From: Methanobrevibacter sp.
GTDB taxonomy: Archaea; Methanobacteriota; Methanobacteria; Methanobacteriales; Methanobacteriaceae
Direction of reading: 5' to 3'
Length of the DNA stretch: 64,000 bases
NCBI RefSeq assembly: GCF_030539875.1
Contig: NZ_JAUNXI010000011.1
Location: forward strand, 1 to 64,000
Part shown: in pieces, positions 29,063 through 38,241 of the stretch
How the letters are laid out: each line of letters begins with the position of its first letter
Position numbering within the stretch: the stretch's first letter is position 1
Made by a program: the position numbers and the translations under genes
Notes under the pieces: model-generated
Databases searched by the model: none
Told to the model about the DNA's origin: nothing
The model's input: the letters and a program-made list of their open reading frames with translations, nothing else

Positions 29063-29252
29063 TAAAATCACCAAAATAGCAATATTAATTAAAAGTTCGA
29101 CTACAAATTACACTTAAAAATTTAGATTTTGCAATATTTAAGTATTATTAAATTTGAAATTCAATTTTGATTTTTGAATAATTACAAACATTATTAAATC
29201 AGTAAAAACAATAGATTACATGTGAATTAATTTTATAAATTGTGGCGATACC

Positions 29253-32200
29253 ATGGATTATTTTGATAGATTAGAAGCTGATACCCATCACCTATACGAC
29301 ATTGCCAATAAAGCCAGATCCAGAGGATTAGATGTTGAATTGGAAACAGAAGTGCCTCTTGCAAAGGATTTAGCTGAAAGAGTAGAAGGGCTTGTAGGTC
29401 CTAAAGGTGTAGCTCAAAGAATTAAAGAATTAGAACAGAATATTACAAGAGAGGAAGTTGCTTTTGAAATTGCTGCTGAAATTGCATCAGGTGAGTTTGA
29501 GCTTACCGGTGAAAAGGCAGATTGGGACACAGAACAAAGATGTGATCAGGGCTTGAGAACAGCATTAGCCATTCTTACAGAAGGAGTTGTGGCAGCACCC
29601 CTTGAAGGAATTTCTCAAGTGAAAATTAAAGAGAATTTTGATGGAACAAAATATATTGGAGTATATTTCGCAGGACCTATCAGAAGTGCCGGAGGTACAG
29701 CAGCAGCGCTGGCTGTACTTTTAGGAGATAAAATCAGACAAGCAATAGGCATTGATGCATTCAAACCTATTGATGATGAAATTGAAAGGTATGTTGAAGA
29801 AGTTGAATTATATGAATCTGAAGTTACTAATCTCCAGTACTCACCAACACCAGAAGAAGTGAGATTTGCTGCAACCCATATTCCTGTTGAAGTTTCAGGA
29901 GAACAAACTGACCAAGTAGAAGTATCGCATAGAGATTTGGAACGTGTTGAAACAAATAACATCCGTGGTGGAGCATTACTTGCGATGGTTGAAGGAGTGA
30001 TTCAAAAATCCAAAAAGATTAAAAAGATCTCCAATAAATTAGGTCTTAATTGGGACTGGCTTGAAGAATACTCAAAACCTAAAAAAGACGATTCAAAAAA
30101 GGATGACATCGATTCCGATATTGTAAGTGAACCCAAATATATTCAGGATATTATTGGCGGAAGGCCTATTCTCGGATATCCCTCTGAAAAAGGGGCGTTC
30201 AGATTAAGATATGGAAGGTCAAGAAACACCGGCCTTGCAACTATGGGAGTTCACCCTGCAACAATGACATTGCTTGAATTTTTAGCTGTCGGAACACAGC
30301 TTAAAATTGAATACCCCGGAAAAGGAAACTGTGTAGTGCCGGTAGATTCGATTGAAGGACCTACTGTTAAACTTAAAAACGGAGATGTCCTAATTCTGGA
30401 TTCCATAAAACAGGCACGTGAAGTTAAAAAGGATGTTGTTGAAATATTGTTCCTGGGAGACATGCTTGTTGCATTTGGAGAATTTTTAAGAAACAACCAG
30501 CCACTGTATCCCTCAGGATGGTGTGAAGAATGGTGGATTCAGTTATTAATGAAAAGTGAAAATTTCGATGGGGAAAATAACGATTTGGATTTGCATAAAC
30601 TAGAATATGATTATCTCACCTCAATCGAGGCGTTTACCTTATCTAAAAACTATAACATTCCACTTCATCCAAAATACACTTACTGTTATAATGATGTTAC
30701 TATTGACGATTTAAATTCATTAATTGATTTGATTGAAAAATGCAAATCAACATATAAACAGGATGAAGGAATCAAACTTGATTTGTCATATCAAAAAAGA
30801 GTTCTAGAAGCAATTGGCGTTCCACATCTTGTGCGCGACAATAAAATTATCATTGATAAAGACCATTCTTATGCTCTTTTAGTAACATTATCTAAAAAAC
30901 TGCCAAAAAGAGAAACCACACTTGAAGCTTTAAATGAGGTTTCACCGGTTGAAATTAAAAATAAAGCTCCGGCATATATCGGCACTCGTGTAGGTCGTCC
31001 TGAAAAATCGAAAGAAAGATTGATGAGACCTGCACCCCATGGTTTAATTCCGATTGGAAATAATGGAGGTGCCAGACGTCTTGTAGCAACTGCCGCTAAA
31101 AAAGGAAATATTAAAGTGGATATTTCTAGAAGAAAATGTACAAACCCCGAATGTGGAATAAGTTCCTTTGGAGCCCTTTGCCCTAAATGCGGCAGCCCAA
31201 CCGAAATGGGAAAACCGTCTCAGAAAAATATCCCACTTGGAGCGATGCTTAAAAAGGCATCAGACAACGTTAAAGTGAGACGTGTCGATGAAGTTAAAGG
31301 CGTAATCGGCATGATTTCAGAATCTAAATTGCCAGAACCTATTGAGAAGGGGATACTCAGATCAAAACATGAAGTATTCACTTTTAAAGATGGAACAATA
31401 AGACACGACTCAACAGATTTGCCGCTTACCCATTTTATTCCAAAAGAAATCGGAGTCAGTGTTGAAAAGCTGTTGGAAATGGGTTATGAAAAAGACTGTT
31501 ATGGAAATCCGATTGAAAATGAAGAGCAAATTATCGAGCTTAGAGTTCAGGATATTGTTATTTCAGACAACTGCGGAGAATATTTACTGCGCACTGCACA
31601 ATTCATTGACGACGAGCTTAAAAGATATTATCATATGGATCCGTTTTATAATGTTAAAGAAAAAAGCGATTTAATCGGACATTTAGTAGCAGGACTTGCA
31701 CCTCACACCTCAGCAGGAGTTCTTGGAAGAATTGTAGGATTTACAAAAGCATTAGGTTGCTATGCCCATCCATACTTCCATTCAGCCAAACGTAGGAACT
31801 GTGACAGTGATGAGGATGCAGTAATGTTGTTATTAGATGCATTAATCAACTTTTCAAAATCATATTTACCAAACACTAGAGGAGGAAGTATGGATGCTCC
31901 TTTAGTTTTATCTTCAAGAATCGACCCGGAAGAGATAGATGACGAATCTCACAACCTAGATATTTTTGAAAGATTCCCTGTTGAGTTTTATGAAGAAACA
32001 TATACTCCACACAAACCTGCGGATGTTTTAAAATACATTGACAATGTAGAAATGCATTTAGGAACACCTGAACAGTATGAAGGATTAATGTTTTCCCACC
32101 ATACATCAAACATCCATGCAGGACCGACAGTTTGTCTTTATAAAAGATTGCCTTCAATGAGAGAGAAAGTTGAAGCTCAGATTGCCCTTGCTGAAAGTAT

Positions 32201-32549
32201 TAGGGCGGTGGACCAAAGAGGAGTAGTGGAAAAAGTATTATCTTCACATTTCTTGCCCGACATTATGGGCAACTCAAGAGCGTTTTCAAAACAGAAAGTA
32301 AGATGCACAAAATGTGGTGCCAAATACAGAAGAATGCCCCTTACTGGAAAATGCAGGTGCGGAGGCAATTTGATTCTATCTGTTTCAAAAGGGTCAGTTA
32401 CCAAATATCTTGAGATATCACAAGAGCTTGTTAATAGATATCCTGTTTCCCATTACCTAAAACAGCGTTTAGAAATCCAGGAATATGGTATTAATTCGTT
32501 GTTTGAAAGTGACAAGTCAAAACAGAGCTCTTTAGACATATTTTTCTAA
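29253..32549 (+). CDS. polD2: DNA polymerase D large subunit (DP2)
   Basis: The catalytic subunit of archaeal replicative polymerase D, 1098 residues and intein-free. N-terminal IKENFDGTKYIGVYFAGPIRSAGGTAAA, the KSKKIKK region and YGRSRNTGLA are typical. The double-psi-barrel active site appears as RNCDSDEDAVML. Zinc clusters are CTNPECG...CPKCG and CTKCGAKYRR...CRCGG. The extreme C-terminus reads QSSLDIFF, a PIP box for binding PCNA. The small subunit DP1 is not in this window. Confidence 0.97.
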   Translation: MDYFDRLEADTHHLYDIANKARSRGLDVELETEVPLAKDLAERVEGLVGPKGVAQRIKELEQNITREEVAFEIAAEIASGEFELTGEKADWDTEQRCDQGLRTALAILTEGVVAAPLEGISQVKIKENFDGTKYIGVYFAGPIRSAGGTAAALAVLLGDKIRQAIGIDAFKPIDDEIERYVEEVELYESEVTNLQYSPTPEEVRFAATHIPVEVSGEQTDQVEVSHRDLERVETNNIRGGALLAMVEGVIQKSKKIKKISNKLGLNWDWLEEYSKPKKDDSKKDDIDSDIVSEPKYIQDIIGGRPILGYPSEKGAFRLRYGRSRNTGLATMGVHPATMTLLEFLAVGTQLKIEYPGKGNCVVPVDSIEGPTVKLKNGDVLILDSIKQAREVKKDVVEILFLGDMLVAFGEFLRNNQPLYPSGWCEEWWIQLLMKSENFDGENNDLDLHKLEYDYLTSIEAFTLSKNYNIPLHPKYTYCYNDVTIDDLNSLIDLIEKCKSTYKQDEGIKLDLSYQKRVLEAIGVPHLVRDNKIIIDKDHSYALLVTLSKKLPKRETTLEALNEVSPVEIKNKAPAYIGTRVGRPEKSKERLMRPAPHGLIPIGNNGGARRLVATAAKKGNIKVDISRRKCTNPECGISSFGALCPKCGSPTEMGKPSQKNIPLGAMLKKASDNVKVRRVDEVKGVIGMISESKLPEPIEKGILRSKHEVFTFKDGTIRHDSTDLPLTHFIPKEIGVSVEKLLEMGYEKDCYGNPIENEEQIIELRVQDIVISDNCGEYLLRTAQFIDDELKRYYHMDPFYNVKEKSDLIGHLVAGLAPHTSAGVLGRIVGFTKALGCYAHPYFHSAKRRNCDSDEDAVMLLLDALINFSKSYLPNTRGGSMDAPLVLSSRIDPEEIDDESHNLDIFERFPVEFYEETYTPHKPADVLKYIDNVEMHLGTPEQYEGLMFSHHTSNIHAGPTVCLYKRLPSMREKVEAQIALAESIRAVDQRGVVEKVLSSHFLPDIMGNSRAFSKQKVRCTKCGAKYRRMPLTGKCRCGGNLILSVSKGSVTKYLEISQELVNRYPVSHYLKQRLEIQEYGINSLFESDKSKQSSLDIFF

Positions 32550-32562
32550 AGAGTTACTTTTC
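32528..32562 (+). terminator. Stop-codon-embedded terminator of polD2
   Basis: CTCTTTAGA pairs with TCTAAAGAG across an 8-base loop. The 3' arm carries the TAA stop and is followed by TTACTTTT. Confidence 0.55.
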
Positions 32563-32629
32563 AAATGCTCTTGGAATTTTATTTTTTAATATAAGAAAGA
32601 TAATAAAATTTAGAATAAAGAATAATATT

Positions 32630-32647
32630 GTTCGAATAAAGACGAAC
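32630..32647. promoter_or_regulatory. Upstream operator of nrdD (GTTCG-N8-CGAAC)
   Basis: An inverted repeat with 5-bp arms and an 8-base spacer ends one base before the TATA box of nrdD. An identical arrangement recurs 54 bases downstream. Confidence 0.65.
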
Positions 32648-32648
32648 A

Positions 32649-32658
32649 TTTTATATAC
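32649..32658 (+). promoter_or_regulatory. TATA box of nrdD
   Basis: TTTTATATAC lies between the two GTTCG-N8-CGAAC repeats. Transcription would start near 32683, giving a leader of about 110 bases. Confidence 0.55.
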
Positions 32659-32683
32659 AATTAAATCCAATGTATCTATAGAA

Positions 32684-32701
32684 GTTCGCAATAGTACGAA
32701 C
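32684..32701. promoter_or_regulatory. Downstream operator of nrdD (GTTCG-N8-CGAAC)
   Basis: The second copy (GTTCG-CAATAGTA-CGAAC) lies at the predicted transcription start. The spacing of the half-sites equals that of TTCGTA-N4-TACGAA, which I recall as the motif proposed for the redox regulator MsvR. Confidence 0.65.
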
Positions 32702-32795
32702 GATTATTATACATGATTGACAAATATAATAGTACTTACAGAGCATGGCTCCTGTTTATGATTATATTTAATAAAATATGAAAATGGTGTGTTAA

Positions 32796-35114
32796 ATGGA
32801 AAAACTTTCAGAATTAGGAAACAACTTAAATGAATCCGTCAAAATCAACGTTGAAAAGAATAACGGAATCAAAGAGAGATTCAGTTATGAAAAATTAGTA
32901 AAATCATTAGTAATGGTAGAAACTCCTTTTTTTGAATCCGATAAAATCGTAGCAACCGTCGTATCCCAATTATACGATGGAATTAAAACAAAAGAAATTA
33001 AAAAAATTGTTTACGAATGTCTAGAAGATATCGATTCAGAAATTGCAAATAAATATTTGGCAAGTACAAGATTAAAAGTACGTACTTCAAGAGACACAAT
33101 TGAAGCATTTGACTTGTCAAAAATTGCCAATACCCTAATTGAAGAGACAGGAGCAAGCCAAGAAACAGCTTTTGAAATTGCAACAGAAACCTGGAAAGAA
33201 CTCAAAAAATTAAACGTGGAATACTTAACTGCCCCAATGATTAGGGAAATTGTTAACACAAAATTAGTAGAATACGGATTAGAAGACTTGAGAAGCCGTT
33301 ACACCCGTTTAGGTATTCCAGTATACAACATTACCAACTTAATCGAAAATGGTAACAGAGATAACGCAAATATGATTCACAACCCTGAAAGTATTCACAA
33401 ACATGTAGCAGACGAAGCATTGAAGCAATACGCTCTTTTAAAAATGCTTCCGGCACACTTAGCAGATGCACACATGTCCGGGGACATTCACATTCACGAC
33501 TTGGAATTCTTTGCAGGAAGACCTCTAAACTGTATGCAACATGATATTAGAACTTTCATCAAATACGGACTTAAAGTGGACGGTACCGGTGACCACACCT
33601 CCATTGCAGGAGCGCCAAACCACATGGAAACTTTAATGAACCATACCGGTGAAATTATGCTTGCAGCACAACAAAACATGTCCGGAGGACAAGGAATGTC
33701 TCTTTGGAACGTATTTGTAGCACCATTTGCAAGAGGCAGAACCTACGAAGAAATCAAACAATCAGTACAAATGCTTGTTTACAACTTAAATATGGCATAC
33801 GCTGCAAGAGGATCACAAGTTCCATTTACAAGTATGGCATTAGAATTTGGTGTGCCGGATTTCTTAAAAGAAGAAACCGCATACGGACCGAAAGGTGAAG
33901 TAGTTGGAACCTATGCTGACTTTGAAGAAGAAACCAGATTAATTCAAAGAGCATTCACTGAAACTTTACTTGAAGGAGATAATGAAGGAAAACCTCATTT
34001 ATTCCCAAATACCATTTATACCCTCCGTAAAGAAACAATGACCAGTGAATACGAAGAAGACATCCGATTAGTTCACGAATTATCTGCAAAATATGGTTCC
34101 TCCTACTTTGTAAACATGTTCCCTAAATACAGAGGACAAATGGCTAACTACATGGGTTGTAGAACCTGTTTACAGGATACCTGGACTGGTGACTGGGACC
34201 AGGATTGTTTAAGAACCGGTAACCTTGCATACGTTACATTAAACTTACCTAGAATTGGATATCAGTCCAAGGATGAAAGTCAAGTATTTGAATACTTAGA
34301 TGAATACATGGATTTAGCTGTTGAAACATTAATGCTTAGAAGAGAACAAGGATTAAAATGTTTAAATGATTTCCACATTTTACCATTCCTAAAGCAAAAA
34401 GTAGCTGAAGACTCATACTACAGAATCCAAAATTCAACTTTATCATTCGGTTTTGTTGGACTTAATGAAATGTTATCCTCCCTATTCGGCGAAGGTATTG
34501 AAAACAGTGATTCAAACAAATTTGGTGTAAAATGTATTGACTACATTAATGATAGAGCTAACCAATTGAAAGATGAAACCGGACTCAGATGGTCTGTTCT
34601 TCAAACTCCTGCTGAATCTACTGCTTATAGATTCGCTACTCTTGATAAAAAACAATATGGAGACCAAGCTATTATACAAGGTGATGGAAATGCGAATTAC
34701 TACACCAACTCCTCACATGTGCCTGTAGATACAGGCCTTTCACTTATTGAAAAAATCAAAATCGAAGAACAGTACCACAGCATCACTCCTGGAGGACACA
34801 TTTTCCATGCATTCATGGGAGAATCTTACTCTGATCCGGATTCATTAATGAGTTTAACTAATAAAATTGCTAAAAAATCAGATATCGGATTCTGGGCTTA
34901 CAGCTCAGCACTAAGTTTCTGTCTTAAATGTAAAACCTTAATGAAAGGATTGAACAATTCTTGCCCTACCTGTCATGAACAAGAGGACGTGGAATGGTAT
35001 GACAGAATTACCGGATATGTACAGCAAGTTGGGCGTGCAAAATCTGCATCCGGCGGATGGAATCCGGGTAAACGCCAAGAACTTATTGACAGAAGAAGAT
35101 TTGAAGATAACTAA
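32796..35114 (+). CDS. nrdD: Anaerobic ribonucleoside-triphosphate reductase (class III)
   Basis: The glycyl-radical enzyme makes dNTPs under anoxic conditions. It begins with an ATP-cone domain (residues about 25-115, KERFSYEKLVKSL). The body carries HIHDLEFF, NCMQHD and MGCRTCL, the latter holding active-site Cys. Near the C-terminus a zinc site CLKCKTL...CPTC precedes RITGYVQQVG, the RxxGY glycyl-radical motif. The activase NrdG is not adjacent. GGTG precedes the ATG. Two matched operators flank the TATA box. Confidence 0.96.
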   Translation: MEKLSELGNNLNESVKINVEKNNGIKERFSYEKLVKSLVMVETPFFESDKIVATVVSQLYDGIKTKEIKKIVYECLEDIDSEIANKYLASTRLKVRTSRDTIEAFDLSKIANTLIEETGASQETAFEIATETWKELKKLNVEYLTAPMIREIVNTKLVEYGLEDLRSRYTRLGIPVYNITNLIENGNRDNANMIHNPESIHKHVADEALKQYALLKMLPAHLADAHMSGDIHIHDLEFFAGRPLNCMQHDIRTFIKYGLKVDGTGDHTSIAGAPNHMETLMNHTGEIMLAAQQNMSGGQGMSLWNVFVAPFARGRTYEEIKQSVQMLVYNLNMAYAARGSQVPFTSMALEFGVPDFLKEETAYGPKGEVVGTYADFEEETRLIQRAFTETLLEGDNEGKPHLFPNTIYTLRKETMTSEYEEDIRLVHELSAKYGSSYFVNMFPKYRGQMANYMGCRTCLQDTWTGDWDQDCLRTGNLAYVTLNLPRIGYQSKDESQVFEYLDEYMDLAVETLMLRREQGLKCLNDFHILPFLKQKVAEDSYYRIQNSTLSFGFVGLNEMLSSLFGEGIENSDSNKFGVKCIDYINDRANQLKDETGLRWSVLQTPAESTAYRFATLDKKQYGDQAIIQGDGNANYYTNSSHVPVDTGLSLIEKIKIEEQYHSITPGGHIFHAFMGESYSDPDSLMSLTNKIAKKSDIGFWAYSSALSFCLKCKTLMKGLNNSCPTCHEQEDVEWYDRITGYVQQVGRAKSASGGWNPGKRQELIDRRRFEDN

Positions 35115-35139
35115 ACCGTTATCTTCACACACCATTTTT
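35103..35139 (+). terminator. Stop-codon-embedded terminator of nrdD
   Basis: GAAGATAAC-TAAACC-GTTATCTTC is a perfect 9-bp hairpin with the TAA stop in the loop. A short T-run follows after ACACACCA. Confidence 0.6.
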
Positions 35140-35707
35140 AAAACACCATACCTCCATGACAATTTTAAAGAGCCGATTTTTTGTTTAATGAATAATGTTT
35201 TTCTTAAATTGTTGTTTAGTTATAGTAAATACTCTTACTGAAACCAATGAATAACAATGCATCTCACAATCATTTAAAGAACTAAATATAATGTTATATA
35301 GTTTAAAATCATAAAAGGCATTATATATTTTCTCTACAGTTTTTAACCGGAGATTCCGCTTATGGATACAGCCCATATAGGCGTTATATTATTATCGGAG
35401 TTTTTTTATCAATAACAACAATTTTTTACAATAAACTCAAAAATCTTTTAAAATTTTAAATGTTGAACGTCATGCAACATGAGTTATTATATCCAAACTC
35501 CCCATTAATAATAAAATAGCGAGTAAAATAATTAGCCTGCAATGTTTCATGCCGATTCGGCAAGCAATGTCAAGGAAACAAATAGCAGTTATGTTCTTAT
35601 GTTTCCGGAGAAAATAAAACAATAAAAATGACAATTCAAATCAGTAAAATTTCAAGAAGATTTTCATCAGGGCTGAAAAACTAAAAGTATATTAATAGCA
35701 TTAAACT
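35140..35707. other. Gene-poor region between nrdD and the eL21 operon
   Basis: No intact gene is seen. A 38-codon open stretch at 35343-35459 (plus strand, no start codon) has a protein-like composition, including TGDSAYGYSPYRR and a hydrophobic IIIGVFLSITTIF, and may be the tail of a decayed gene. A perfect TGCCGA-T-TCGGCA palindrome lies at 35550-35562 in DNA that is GC-richer than its surroundings. Confidence 0.4.
35343..35459 (+). pseudogene. Possible C-terminal remnant of a decayed gene
   Basis: Open frame of 38 codons ending in TAA with no ATG, GTG or TTG start context and no promoter. Its composition (Gly/Tyr/Arg-rich, then a hydrophobic run and KLKNLLKF) looks coding rather than random. 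The family is not recognised. Confidence 0.2.
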
Positions 35708-35710
35708 AAA

Positions 35711-35720
35711 ATTATAATAT
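35711..35720 (+). promoter_or_regulatory. Probable TATA box of the eL21 operon
   Basis: ATTATAATAT about 45 bases upstream of the leader hairpin would place the transcription start near 35742 and give a leader of roughly 110 bases, long for this genome. Confidence 0.4.
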
Positions 35721-35758
35721 TATCATATTACTGAGTGATAATGCTATTATTTTCACAT

Positions 35759-35813
35759 TCTATGTTACTAGTATTTATGGGCAATTTTAATACTAGGCAG
35801 CTGATAACATAGA
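35759..35813 (+). promoter_or_regulatory. Long stem-loop in the eL21 leader
   Basis: TCTATGTTA-CTAGTATT pairs with AATACTAG-(8-base bulge GCAGCTGA)-TAACATAGA around a 13-base loop. That gives 17 paired bases with a single bulge. It lies 42 bases ahead of the eL21 start codon, inside the predicted leader. Confidence 0.5.
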
Positions 35814-35855
35814 TTAATTAATTTAATACCCAGACAGTTAATAAGAGGTAATATA

Positions 35856-36146
35856 ATGCAAAGATCAAGAGGATTAAAAAGTAGATCAAGAAAAAAAATG
35901 ACTAAAACCCAAAGACCGGGTAGAACAAACCCAATTACTAATAGAATGCAAAGATTCGAAGAAGGAGACTTAGTCCACGTTACCATTAATCCAAGTATCC
36001 AAAAAGGACAGCCTGCTCCTAGATTCCATGGTAAAACTGGAAAAATCACTGGTCAAAAAGGTAAAGCTTACATCGTATCCTTAAAAGAAGGAAATAAAGC
36101 AAAAGAATTGATTGTAAGACCTGACCACCTAAAATTACAAAAATGA
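35856..36146 (+). CDS. rpl21e: 50S ribosomal protein eL21 (L21e)
   Basis: A 96-residue basic protein: the N-terminal [19 protein letters not shown] and the SH3-like core ([31 protein letters not shown]) are characteristic of eL21, a large-subunit protein shared by archaea and eukaryotes. GAGGT precedes the ATG. It begins a cluster with rpo4, DUF655, ksgA and a methyltransferase, a gene order I know to recur in archaea. Confidence 0.97.
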   Translation: MQRSRGLKSRSRKKMTKTQRPGRTNPITNRMQRFEEGDLVHVTINPSIQKGQPAPRFHGKTGKITGQKGKAYIVSLKEGNKAKELIVRPDHLKLQK

Positions 36147-36496
36147 TTTCTATGATTGGAAAAGAAATTATTGAAAGTGAACCGATTCATGGTGCCGAAG
36201 TAAAAAAAGTTCTTGAAGATTATTCACAAGACAATGAATTAACTTACGAACAGAACATTGCTTTAAATCACATTTCAAGATTTAAAAGATACTCACTTGA
36301 AGATTCACAGGAAATCTTTGAAAAGCTTCAAAGTGAATTTGATTTAAGAAGCAAGGTTGCAGCCCACATTGTTGACTTAGCACCAAAAGATTTAGCAGAT
36401 TTAAGATTAATTTTTGCTAAAGAACCGGTGAAAATTGAAAATGAAACAATGGAAAAAATTCTTGAGTTCTTAGAACAATACAGTCTTGAAGAATAG
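36143..36496 (+). CDS. rpo4: RNA polymerase subunit Rpo4 (RpoF)
   Basis: Rpo4 pairs with Rpo7 in the stalk of archaeal RNA polymerase. The 117-residue chain has an N-terminal strand ([18 protein letters not shown]) and a C-terminal HRDC-like helical part ending [19 protein letters not shown], which is typical. Its ATG overlaps the eL21 stop (ATGA). ATG 36152 is an alternative start three codons in. Co-transcription with eL21 is clear. Confidence 0.92.
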   Translation: MISMIGKEIIESEPIHGAEVKKVLEDYSQDNELTYEQNIALNHISRFKRYSLEDSQEIFEKLQSEFDLRSKVAAHIVDLAPKDLADLRLIFAKEPVKIENETMEKILEFLEQYSLEE

Positions 36497-36520
36497 TTTT
36501 TTACTATTCACTCTTTTTTT
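36491..36520 (+). terminator. Stop-codon-embedded terminator of rpo4
   Basis: GAATAGT-TTTTT-ACTATTC holds the TAG stop and is followed by ACTCTTTTTTTATT. It would end the eL21-rpo4 transcript before the DUF655 gene. Confidence 0.65.
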
Positions 36521-36719
36521 ATTATTTTGACTATTCACCAAAGAAGCATTACAGGTATTTTTCAAAAGTTGCTTTTTGAGTTTTGCCAAAGGCCTTTTTT
36601 TATAATTTTATTATTAAAAACAGTTTTTTTAGATATCTTTATTATACTTAAAAAATAAAGTTATTAAATAGTTTACATTATATAGCTAATATAGCTTATA
36701 AAAACAATAGTGAGTGATA

Positions 36720-37355
36720 ATGATGGTTGATAATAAAAAAAGAAATGAAAGAAAACCAACTATAAAAAAAGAACAATATGCAGTTGTTCTTGATTATCTA
36801 AGTCGTGGATATGTTAAGTCAGATATGTCTAAATTTGGCGGCAAACCTATTGCTCAAGCTATTGGTACAGAACAATTCACTTTACTCGAATTAACTCCTA
36901 AAAAAGGTGTCGATTTAGAAATACAAGACACTGTATACATCGGAAAAGGAGAAAGAGATAAAATATCAAGAGTACTTGGGAAATTAGATTTTGAAAGATT
37001 AACCGCAACAAGTAGAATCGAATTGGACTATGCGATTCGAGATATTGTTGAAGCAAATGAAGCTAAATATGTTGAATTTTTCAATACAACAGAGTCAGTT
37101 AGTACAAGGCTCCATACACTTGAATTGATTCCAGGAATCGGTAAAAAATACATGTGGGACATTATCAATGCTAGAGAAGAAAAACCTTTCGAAAGCTTTA
37201 AAGATATAACAGAAAGACTCCCGACATTAACTGATCCTGCAGGGATGATTGCAAATAGAGTTAAACAGGAACTAGATAGGAATGTTAGCAGAAGAGGTAA
37301 AAGTAAGTATTATATTTTTACACAAGCCCCAAGAGAACATAAAAATTCAAGATAA
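36720..37355 (+). CDS. DUF655 family nucleic-acid-binding protein
   Basis: A conserved archaeal protein of about 210 residues. The N-terminal part is basic with an S1/OB-like segment (EQYAVVLDYLSRGY; DTVYIGKGERDKISRVLG). The C-terminal part has a helix-hairpin-helix motif (LELIPGIGKKYMWDIINAREEKPF), which suggests RNA or DNA binding. The precise role is unknown. Location between rpo4 and ksgA implies a ribosome or rRNA-related function. The start is ATG 36720 or 36723, behind GTGAGTGATA; the in-frame GTG 36714 belongs to that ribosome binding site. Confidence 0.85.
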   Translation: MMVDNKKRNERKPTIKKEQYAVVLDYLSRGYVKSDMSKFGGKPIAQAIGTEQFTLLELTPKKGVDLEIQDTVYIGKGERDKISRVLGKLDFERLTATSRIELDYAIRDIVEANEAKYVEFFNTTESVSTRLHTLELIPGIGKKYMWDIINAREEKPFESFKDITERLPTLTDPAGMIANRVKQELDRNVSRRGKSKYYIFTQAPREHKNSR

Positions 37356-37363
37356 GTGATAAA

Positions 37364-38236
37364 TTGAATAATGAACCTTCCCAATCCCTGTCTAAGGTGA
37401 CTAAAAATATTTTAAACAAACATGGGATAAAGTTAAACAAAAATCTTGGTCAGAATTATTTAATTGATAAAAATAAACGAGACCAGATAATTAACTTTGG
37501 AAACATTAATAAAAATGATGTGGTCTTAGAAATTGGAACCGGGATAGGAACATTAACAATTGAACTTGCCAAAAAAGCTAAAAAGGTAATAGCTATCGAA
37601 CAAGATGAAAATATCTCTAAAATATTAGCTAAACGACTTAAAGACGAAAAAATAGATAATGTAGAATTGATTAATGATGATGCCTTAAATGTTGAATTTC
37701 CGGAATTCAACAAAATCATATCTAATCTACCTTATCAAATTTCATCACCGATTACTTTTAAATTTTTAAATTATGATTTTGATCTGGCCATTCTTATGTA
37801 TCAAAAAGAATTTGCCAGCCGTATGAATGGAAAGATAGGAACTAAAGACTACTCAAGACTTTCTGCAATGCTATATTTCAAATGCAATGTTGAAAAGCTA
37901 ACAGACGTAAGTTCCGAAAGTTTTATTCCAAAACCAAAAATTGACTCGACCGTTGTTAAATTAACACCAAAAGAAAATAAAATTTCAGATGAGGATTTTG
38001 AAATTTACTCTAATTTCACAAAAGCACTATTCCAACATAGAAACAAAAAAATACGCAATGCTTTAATCGATTCCAGACACATTATAACAAGTCTTGATAA
38101 AAAAGAAATGAAAAAACTGATAAATGATGTTGAATCTGAAAAAATAAATGAATATCTCAAAAAAAGAGTGGTTGCAATTACTCCTGAAGAGATACTGTTT
38201 TTATCAAAAGAATTAAACTCAATCTTTATGAATTGA
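37364..38236 (+). CDS. ksgA: 16S rRNA dimethyladenosine transferase (KsgA/RsmA)
   Basis: KsgA dimethylates two adjacent adenines near the 3' end of 16S rRNA. Motifs are NKNLGQNYLIDKN at the start, the SAM loop EIGTGIGTLTIEL, the acidic IAIEQD and the catalytic SNLPYQISSPI (NLPY). The start is a TTG with GTGAT three bases before it; no earlier ATG fits. It ends overlapping the next gene. Confidence 0.95.
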   Translation: MNNEPSQSLSKVTKNILNKHGIKLNKNLGQNYLIDKNKRDQIINFGNINKNDVVLEIGTGIGTLTIELAKKAKKVIAIEQDENISKILAKRLKDEKIDNVELINDDALNVEFPEFNKIISNLPYQISSPITFKFLNYDFDLAILMYQKEFASRMNGKIGTKDYSRLSAMLYFKCNVEKLTDVSSESFIPKPKIDSTVVKLTPKENKISDEDFEIYSNFTKALFQHRNKKIRNALIDSRHIITSLDKKEMKKLINDVESEKINEYLKKRVVAITPEEILFLSKELNSIFMN

Positions 38237-38241
38237 TTACT

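Noticed and set aside
29253-35114. Inteins in polD2 or nrdD
   Set aside because: Both proteins have normal length and continuous conserved motifs. No splicing-domain sequence is inserted.
35542-35625. 27-codon reading frame around the TGCCGATTCGGCA palindrome
   Set aside because: No ribosome binding site or promoter, and no recognisable product.
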